This document shows positions 56,498 through 64,000 of a DNA stretch of 64,000 nucleotides, piece by piece. The stretch is taken from the NCBI GenBank assembly GCA_963921825.1, contig OY997590.1, forward strand, positions 45,277,039-45,341,038, read 5' to 3'. Under the pieces are notes generated by a model, which saw nothing but the letters and a program-made list of their open reading frames with translations, was not told the DNA's origin and did no database searches. The number at the start of each line of letters is the position of its first letter. Positions within the stretch are counted from its first letter, which is position 1. The DNA is from Erodium maritimum. Its lineage: Eukaryota > Streptophyta > Magnoliopsida > Geraniales > Geraniaceae. The position numbers and the translations under genes were made by a program.

Positions 56498-57389
56498 CTA
56501 AACAAAGCGTCGGTAATATCTTGCCAATCCCAGGAAGCTACGGAACTCAAAAACGTTCTTGGGCCTCACCCACTTCGAAACTGCATCGACCTTCGCTGGG
56601 TCGACCAAAATACCATCCCAGGACACTACATGTCCGAGGAATTTCACCTCTCCAAGCCATAATTCGCACTTCTCCAGGTTCCCATACCGCTGGTGAGTGC
56701 GTAACAAGGTCAACACTATCCTCAAGTGCTCCTCGTGTGCCTCTTCGCTAGGCGAGTAGATCAAGATGTCATCAACGAAGACTACGAAAAACTGATCTAG
56801 GTAAGGTCTGAAAATGCCATTCATCAAATCCATGAATGCTGCTGGCGCGTTCGTCAAACCGAACAACATCACTAGAAACTCAAAGTGTCCGTAGCGCGTC
56901 CAGAACGCGGTCTTCTCCACATCTTCCTTTCGGACCCTCAACTGATAGTAGCCTGATCTTATATCAATCTTGGAGAAGCAGGTTGCTCCTCTCAGTTGAT
57001 CGAATAGGTCATCGATCCTCGGCATCGGGTAGCGGTTCTTCACCGTTACCCGGTTCAACTTCCGATAATCGATGCACATCCTTAAGGCACCACCCTTCTT
57101 CTTCACGAAGAGGGCGGGTGCTCCCCACGGTGAAACACTAGGGCGGATGAAGCCCTTCTCTTGTAACTCTTCGAGTTGTCGCTTTAACTCGACTAACTCA
57201 GCTGGCGCGAACCGATAAGGTGTCATCGAGATCGGCGCGATGCCGGGGTTTCAAGTCGATCCGGAACTCTAACTCGCGTGCCGGCGGTAAACCTGAAAGC
57301 TCCTCCGGAAACACGTCCGAAAACTCACATACTACTCTCGGTATATCTCTACCACACCGCACCACCTCGGACTCCACTCCCGTAGTCAA
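56498..57389 (-). pseudogene. Tekay-like reverse transcriptase
   Basis: 57389-57198 gives the N-terminal motif VCEFSDVFPEELSGLPP and then RELEFRIDL. A frameshift follows and 57226-56498 continues with [78 protein letters not shown] and the catalytic FVDDILIYS (about 56760). It ends [12 protein letters not shown]. The palm motifs are complete; the FVDD variant occurs in some gypsy elements. The frameshift near 57210 separates it from protease. Confidence 0.93.
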
Positions 57390-57419
57390 GGCGGATAAAA
57401 GGACTCCGCTCTTGCTACC

Positions 57420-58196
57420 CTAAACACAAGTAATAACCCTGCCACCTGACCTCACCGTCACCTGACGTCGAAAACAATCGATCGTCGCTCGGTACCTCGT
57501 AAGCCAATCCATCCCTAAGATCACGTCGAAAGCAATCATCTCCAGAACGAGTAGGTCACCAACGAAGGGGCAATCTGCTACTCGAACCTCACAATCTCCA
57601 CAGAAAGTATCCAACACTACCTGCCCCGTAACTGGGGTCTCAAGACACAAAGGGCTACTAAGGGACTCCACCCTCAAACCCAAAGAACGAGCAAAAGAAG
57701 CAGAAATAAACGAATGGGAAGCACCAGTGTCGAACAGAAAAGACGCCCACGAATGAAAAAGTAAACACGTACCCTGCGTAGCCTCATGGTCGGCGTACTG
57801 CCTCTCAGCTCTAGCATCTGTAACTGCATAAACTCGGCTCTGTCGTGCCGGTGGTCCCCCTCTCGGTGGTGGTGGTAGTGCCACCTGCTGCTGAGGTCTA
57901 GCATGGTGTCTCGAGGCTACCGCTCCCACTGCCTGACGTAGAGCTCTCTGTTGGTGTGCCTGTCGTGGTCGGCCAGGAGGTGCCTGACGCGGCTGTGCCT
58001 GCTGGGGCCTCGGTGGATGTGCAGCTCCAACTCGATCGGGACAAGCGAAAGCCATGTGTCCCTGTCGGCCGCACTGGAAACAAGTCCGGTCATCAACACG
58101 CTGTGTCTCGCCAAACCCCTGTGGACGATCCATCTGCCGCTCTGCAGGTCCTCTGCCCTCGGGCAGTCCCGGACCAAGTGTCCCTGTTGTCTGCAT
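57420..58196 (-). pseudogene. Tekay-like second zinc knuckle and protease
   Basis: 258-codon frame with the zinc knuckle CFQCGRQGHMAFACP near residue 40 and the aspartic-protease site FLFDTGASHSFISASFA near 57720, then VILGMDWLTRY. It overlaps the gag frame (57917-59221) in another register, so one frameshift has occurred between gag and protease. It stops at 57420. Confidence 0.9.
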
Positions 58197-59221
58197 ATAG
58201 GGCAGAACTGTGTCAGTGGAGTAGGTCCAACTGATGCCACTGCTGCTCCTCTGCGCATACCACTCTGCTGAAACTGTGGCTGGAAGTGCCCAGAAGTCCT
58301 CTGTCGTCTAGCATCACGCCTCTCTGCTGGCCTGAGGAAACCACTCGGTCTCGGTCTGACGTCTCGCCCTCTGGCAGTCTCGCGAAAGTGCCTCTCCACT
58401 GCTAAGGCCTGGTCATACAAAGTAGAGTACACCTCTGTCCTTAAAACAATAATCCGATCCGCAATAGCAGGAAGGAGCCCACGCTCGAACCGCCTGCAAC
58501 AGCTGTCCTCAGTCTGCACCATCTCGGGTGCGAAGCGGGACAAGGATAAGAACCTCACCGCATACTTAGCTACTGTCATCCCCCTCTGCCGTAGATCCAT
58601 GAACTGCTGGCGTCGATCATCCCGAACTGACCGTGGAAAGTACTGCTCCAGGATCAGTCGACTGAAAAGCTCAAAATCCTCACCAACTCTGGTCTGCACA
58701 GACTGCCACCAGTAAAAAGCCTCACCCTCAAGCTGGAAGGTGGATAAGGAAACTCTCAGACGCCCCTCAGAAATATCGGACGTATCAAGGTTGCGAGTGA
58801 TCCGCTCCAACCATAAAACAGCTGCCTCGGAGTCTGCACTCCCAGAAAAAGTCGGTGTACCCAAACGACGGAAATCACGAAGCGCCTGGGCTGTGTAGCT
58901 ATCCATCTGACCTGGCCTATCGACCGAGACTGTCTCAATAGTGGGCACGGGCTCTATCGCCGGTGCTGTGGCCTCCTGCTGAGCGCTGAGTGCTGCTAGC
59001 ACTACGCGTACCACCCCCTCAATAGGAGTAGCCTGAGTCGGCTCTGCGACTGGAGTATCTCTCACTGGTGACCCTGATGGTCCATCCTCGAAGCTCTGGT
59101 GCTCTGTGGAAGCAGCACCCTGGGCGCTAGCTGGTCCTGCCAGTCCAACAGCTGGTGACTGGCTCTGCCTCAGAGCTGGGCGACTCCTGGTACCTCTCGG
59201 GACGTAAACATGAGACATCAC
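57917..59221 (-). pseudogene. Tekay-like gag
   Basis: 434-codon frame starting MMSHVYVPRGTRSRPALRQ. The gag core runs from LWLERITRNLDTSD through LEGEAFYWWQSVQTRVGEDF and RQQFMDLRQRGMTVAKYAV to FLSLSRFAPEMVQTEDSCC, then a CPICRQQGHLVRDCP zinc knuckle. Similarity to the family ends near 58130, after which the frame is out of register. The N-terminal 100 residues are Ala/Pro/Thr-rich. It forms the particle and binds RNA in intact relatives. Confidence 0.9.
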
Positions 59222-60475
59222 GAAAGATCGCTGCAGTAGTACGTACAGTTCAAACTCAGATTACAACTACCGAAACGATTTAAGCAAAAAGGGACGTTCT
59301 CGTTCGTCTCGACGGATCCTACTTGGATCAAGGGTTAAGTAGATAAGTCGTATATAGTACTTATATAGACAAAGAAGTCCGCACTTCGTGCGTCTCACAC
59401 AACAAGCAAGTAAAGCAACCAACTCCGACAGGAGGCAAAGTTCACACACAAACACCCCCATCACGGGGTTTCAAAGCATGAAGCAACAATTTGGAAATAA
59501 GTCCTTAATCCTCTTAACATAACCTTTCTCGGTCTCCAGTTACTTATCCTTAATCAAACTAATCGAGTCGATCTCGCATCGTTACAACTCGATTCAGGCG
59601 TCCCCGAACCTCATTGTAACCACTTGACATCCAACCATCACATTTGACTACAATGGCCCCCTGAGTCAACTCGTGATAGAACAACCAATTCAGTTTTACA
59701 GAAAATTCGGCATGACCTATTCGTATTTTCCACTAACCCTTCGTTTAAACGGATCATTTACCAAATAATTTTCACAATTTAAACAATACAAAGAGTTCTC
59801 ATGCTCTGCAAGGCACACAACACAATTCAAACATAGATTTCTCATGCTTCGTAAAGTACACACACAATCAAGGAGGATGTAAGCATACTCGAATTCTAAA
59901 AGTTATCCTCATTGGATCATTCTTTCAACTTTGATTCTTTAAACGATTCTCAACATCATAACCAAATCAACACTCAAAAAATTTCAACAACTTAACACCC
60001 CAGTCCTTCCTCAAGTCCACCATTCGATCACTTCCCACTCCCACAAGTACCATTCCAATGAATCCAAACTCCCACCTCATCAATATCTCAATCTCTCAAT
60101 CCTTCGACTTTAACGACATGAAACGACCAATACGGTGGTATATACTCAACAGATAATTTATTCAACAATATACAATACGGTTCCATCATTGCTCGTTAAC
60201 CCAATACCGATCTCAACCATTTGGTTTCCCTGATCATTGTACATCACAGTCCATAGGGTAAGGATACCACTCAAGCGATGTAACCATTGTAAGCAAAAGA
60301 TTTGAAATTTAAACAAATCAGTAAGACTCGAGTCGTTCTTACTCTATGCATTAGAGTCCTTACCCTGCATCACTGAGTATACGACTTAGACCTCCTAACT
60401 CTACCCACCTAACTGACGTTGGTCCGAGGTTTTGAAAACAAGTTCAAAATTTACAACCTGTTTCAAATGAAACCA
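59222..60475 (-). other. Tekay-like untranslated leader
   Basis: 1.25 kb between gag and the primer site. The plus strand has no motif-bearing ORF. Confidence 0.75.
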
Positions 60476-60488
60476 GGCTCTGATACCA
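60476..60488 (-). promoter_or_regulatory. Primer-binding site, tRNA-iMet, Tekay-like element
   Basis: Coding strand TGGTATCAGAGCC, 3 bp from the LTR that starts at 60492. Confidence 0.95.
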
Positions 60489-60491
60489 AAT

Positions 60492-61485
60492 TTTCACGCC
60501 CCAAATCCGGTTTTGACCGGACTCAAGACGTGACCAGAATTGATAAAAGAAAAGCGATAAAAAGATAATAAACGTAAACTCTAAATAAATAAATAAACCT
60601 TCTTAAATCAACAGTAAATGGTTTAGAATCTCCAGTGAGTAAAAACTCAACGAAAATAGTCAAATAAATCATGTTTAAAACACAAGACCAACACAATTCT
60701 AAGAAAAAACCCAAAATGTCCAAAAGCTCCCGAGCCTCGAACTCCCTAGACATAAGCTACACCTGTAAAACAGTAAGAAAACTAAAGGGAATGAGCTTAC
60801 GCTCAGTAGGAAAAACCTTAACAAGTCAACTTTTAGATCAATACTGTACCGTACAACAGATAACTCGAATAATAACAAAAAACGACCAACAATGAAATAA
60901 TATACAATAAAATAGAATAAGACAAGTATAACGAAATAACATATATAAACAAGATAGAATAAGATAGTTCACACTTCTTGAGGATAACATTATCTTGAGG
61001 GTTCCATGACAGAATCCATGTAAAGTATCATAACGATTAAATAAGAGTAATTGATATCATGCCAACCACTTGCTTTCTCAAGCCTCCGATCCATGAATAG
61101 ATTCTAGTATCACCTCGGTTCCCATATTCCGATCTACTAGAGTATTCATATCACATCAGATTTTCCCTCGGTCCGGAGGAGGCACATACGTCGGAGCACC
61201 GGAAACCATCCCATATGGATGCTCATCTTCGGTGTTCTCGAAAGTGTCTCCACGACCATAAGTCATAGGGAACCAAGGTAGTGCTTCCATAGGATGCACA
61301 CTCTTGGGTGAGACTACAATCACCATCTCTCATGAAGGAATCCACTCAATATCCCGCAAGATCTGCCGAGCCCTTAGGCCTCTCACATCACTCCATTAAC
61401 CACTCCATAATCACTCAATATCCCGTAGGATCTGCCGAGCTCTCAGGCTCCAATAACCACTCAATAATCACTCAATATCCCTTAG
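60492..61485 (-). repeat. Tekay-like 5' LTR, truncated by a nested LTR
   Basis: TTTCACGCCCCAAATCCGG (TG changed to TT at the terminus), then nearly identical to 51381-52400. Interrupted after CCCTTAG. Confidence 0.92.
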
Positions 61486-64000
61486 TGTCACGCCCCAATT
61501 TCAGTAAACCGAACTCGGGACGCGAACGTTTAGAAAAAAGAAAGCACTTTGAAAACATTTCCATTAAAACACTTTACAATACCAGTTTAGTTCAACAAAA
61601 GATAATTACAATTCAAATAAAACGTCCCACAAGCGGACAAAAGGGCGAGGTATCCGTCGCTAGACCCAAAGTAAAAACCCGGACTCCGCTCCTAGCTCCA
61701 CAAGCTTCGAGAGCTCACCTAGTCCGTCCCACGAACAGTACCTGTAGGAAAAGCAGCTAGGGGTGAGCGTTCGCTCACCACCACGAATAACAGACTGACT
61801 ACGGCATAATTAGCAGACAATGCCGGTAACACCAACAACAAACTCGACCCTGGGGATCACTGTCCCCAACCCAAGTACTCTGACTGACAAACACCCACGG
61901 TGACCTTCCTCGCACGACTCAACACTCAAACACGTAAGTAGACACGACAAAACGATCACGACCTCTTCCAAGGACTCCAAGGAACCACGTAACCCCAAAC
62001 AAGATCACAAAGGATCGCAAACCAGCTGCCAAGAACGCCCTCCCGGGACTCTAACCCGGTCAGGCCAACCCAAGAATGCTGCAACTTACCGGGACTCTAA
62101 CGCATAAGCCAGCCGGAAAATGCTGCAACTTACTGGGACTCTAACCCATAAGCCAGCCGGAAAATGCTGCAACTTACTGGGACTCTAACCCATAAGCCAG
62201 CCAAGGTATGCTCACAAACCCAAACCACACACGCGCGGCCAGGACCCCTTTATTGGCGGGCGGGCCCCCTACCCCGTCTGAACATGCAAACGCGTGTGCT
62301 CGTGGACCCCCGTTTCAGGAAGCGGGCCCCCAACCTCCGGTAACCACAAACACAATCACAAACACAAGCAAGTTCACAACCAGTAACAACACAGGTTCAA
62401 CACTCATAGGCACTCATGGCCACCAAGACACTAACAGTAAAACTCGGACTCAACAGCACCACAGGCACTCACGGCCTCCCAAGACACACCGACAGTAAGA
62501 CACGGACTCAACAGCCCCACAGGCACTCACGGCCTCCCAAGACACCAACCATAAAACACGCTTGCAACTTACCGAGACTCTAACTCGTAAGCCAGCTAAA
62601 GAGAGCTTGCAACCCCCCGAGACTCTAACTCGGTCAGGCCAGCCAAAGACACCAACCTTAGTACACGGGCTCTCAAGGCCACCCAAAACACCAAAGGTAA
62701 AGACACGGGTTCAACAACCCCACGGGCACTCATGGCCACCCAAAACTCAACAATAAAACACGCTTGCAACTTACCGAGACTCTAACTCGTAAGCCAGCTA
62801 AAACACCAACAGTAAAGTACGGGCTCTCATGGCCACCCAAACGCGATTAACAACACGGGCTCTCAAGACCACCAAAGACGCCAAAATAAACAATCAACCT
62901 CCGGCTTAACCCAAGCCTCCAACAGTCCTAATATCAACAGTTTCACAATCAACCTTCGGGCATGGTCATATGCCTCCAGTAAAACAATTAACGCTAAGTT
63001 CTCTGCTCCTACGACACTACTAAGTGTCACATGCTTTTCTCAATAATTCCTAAGTTCCTGTAACAAGCTTTTCTGATAAACGCTACAACCCCGTATCAGG
63101 CTTTTCTAGTATTTAAACTAAACCTGCTCAACCCACGACACCCCAGTGTCACATGCAATTCTACTGTTAACTTTCCCCAGTCAGGGCCGAGATCCGGCTA
63201 CTTTTCCCTACCTCAACTGAAGAGCAACCGCTACGCTTCCTAGCTGCTGACGTTCTGGCTCGCTACCTCCGGGCTTCACTTCGATCGAAGTCGGACGCTA
63301 AGGATAACACGAAAGCCATAAATTAGAGGCGGTTCCCCGGTTAATCTAAAGGTCACGATTAAATCAGTCTAAAAACGACAGTTGTCCTTTAAACTTGAGC
63401 GGGATAAAAGCGGGGTCACGGTGAATCGGGTTTGGGTACCGAGCACCGAAACCGGTGCATGCGAGGCACGGTCCCAATGCACGAATCCCGAGGTCCGATT
63501 CAGCGGTCTACTTTTGTTCCTTTGTAAACTCAATTAGCAGTCCAATTTAAACACTCGGTCACCCAAGCGATTCCGGTTCGCTCCAGAATCTAAACCCGTC
63601 TAAAAAAACAAAACTGAAACCAAACCCCTTTTGATTTCCCTATTTTCGTTTTAACACCTTTTAAATTAAATCGGATCCAGTTTTATCTTGATTATCCGTT
63701 CAACTTCAAATGATTTTGTTTGCAACCGAAACAGATCACACGAACTCGTTTTCAACGAATCGAACTTAAATTATCCTCTTTTAATTTTCTTTCAAATTCC
63801 CTTTTTCTGATCCTTTCCATTCCCACAGGTTCAAGTACAGAATTCAAAAGACGTTCCGGATCTACAATCACTTTACGTCCGAAATGCAAACATCGAATTT
63901 TATTTTAGATATCGTTTTATTTCCTTCACTGAAATTACAATATCGTTTTTCAGACAAAAACTCAGATCCAAACTAAAGACGAACGGAAAATAAACCGGCC
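61486..64000 (-). mobile_element. Gypsy LTR (solo LTR B family), runs off the window
   Basis: Starts TGTCACGCCCCAATTTCAG. It shares AAAGCAGCTAGGGGTGAGCG, GGACTCTAACCCATAAGCCA and CAGGGCCGAGATCCGGCTAC-type blocks with LTR B (6767-8009 and 24272-26036). Tandem arrays: a 42-46-bp unit with GGGACTCTAAC(C/G)CATAAGCC at 62045-62205, and repeats around CACTCACGGCC at 62400-62900. The left flank CTTAG (61481-61485) is the candidate TSD. Whether it is solo or part of a full element cannot be seen. Confidence 0.85.

Larger units (their letters stand above)
51381..61485 (-). mobile_element. Tekay/Del-like Ty3/gypsy element
   Basis: 3' LTR 51381-54391, polypurine tract 54393-54410, integrase, RNase H, RT, protease and gag from 54790 to 59221, leader 59222-60475, tRNA-iMet primer site 60476-60488, and 5' LTR from 60492, which is cut at 61486 by another LTR. 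All gypsy domains are present in order but in about six reading-frame pieces. The left flank GTTATT lies in the Athila LTR; the right flank is out of the window. Long LTRs and protein motifs point to the Tekay/Del lineage. Confidence 0.9.

Overview
The window looks like a block of a repeat-rich plant nuclear genome, most likely a flowering plant. It holds many plant-type Ty1/copia and Ty3/gypsy LTR retrotransposons with tRNA-iMet or tRNA-Asp primer sites, Mutator-like and PIF/Harbinger DNA transposons, and one intron-containing host gene. There are no operons, ribosome sites or prokaryotic features. All statements come from reading the sequence and the translations; family names come from recognised motifs, not from searches.

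Layout. (1) 1-4104: 3' end of a plus-strand Ty3/gypsy element (integrase tail, polypurine tract, 3.3 kb LTR full of tandem repeats). (2) 4343-29326: a minus-strand copia element ('copia A', TSD GTAGG) with short LTRs of about 200 bp, split by a nest of insertions. Its 3' LTR carries a TIR element (4521-5489). Its reverse transcriptase is cut by a gypsy solo LTR (6767-26036, TSD TGGAG). That solo LTR is cut by a second copia element ('C1', 8010-24266, TSD GGCCA), whose interior is inverted relative to its outer ends. C1 is cut by a third copia ('C2', 9808-18267, TSD CTACG). C1 holds the only intact retrotransposon polyprotein in the window (about 1350 codons of gag-pol).

(3) 29327-35600 is the only host-like stretch. 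It contains a decayed PIF/Harbinger ORF1 fragment and the one convincing host gene, a two-exon LCAT1-like lipid acyltransferase/phospholipase (33259-35215) with a foldback MITE in its intron. (4) About 35600-38078: a PIF/Harbinger element with a broken transposase and the start of its second ORF, each behind a near-copy of the same TATA promoter. It is interrupted by (5) an Athila-like gypsy element (38079-51380 and beyond, minus strand, tRNA-Asp primer site) that keeps gag and protease but lacks most of pol. This element has received a Mutator-like element in its 3' LTR, a copia solo LTR (41069-42790, TSD CAATG), a gypsy solo LTR (44416-48290) and, in its 5' LTR, (6) a Tekay/Del-like gypsy element (51381 to about 61485, minus strand) with a complete but frame-broken gag-pol. 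The 5' LTR of that last element is interrupted at 61486 by another gypsy LTR that runs off the window.

How the parts relate: the target-site duplications give an insertion order. The C2 copy has lost its reverse-transcriptase YVDD motif yet has LTRs that look identical, which suggests it was moved in trans by a relative such as C1. The C1 rearrangement left an 897-bp-arm LTR palindrome that could make double-stranded RNA against its own family.
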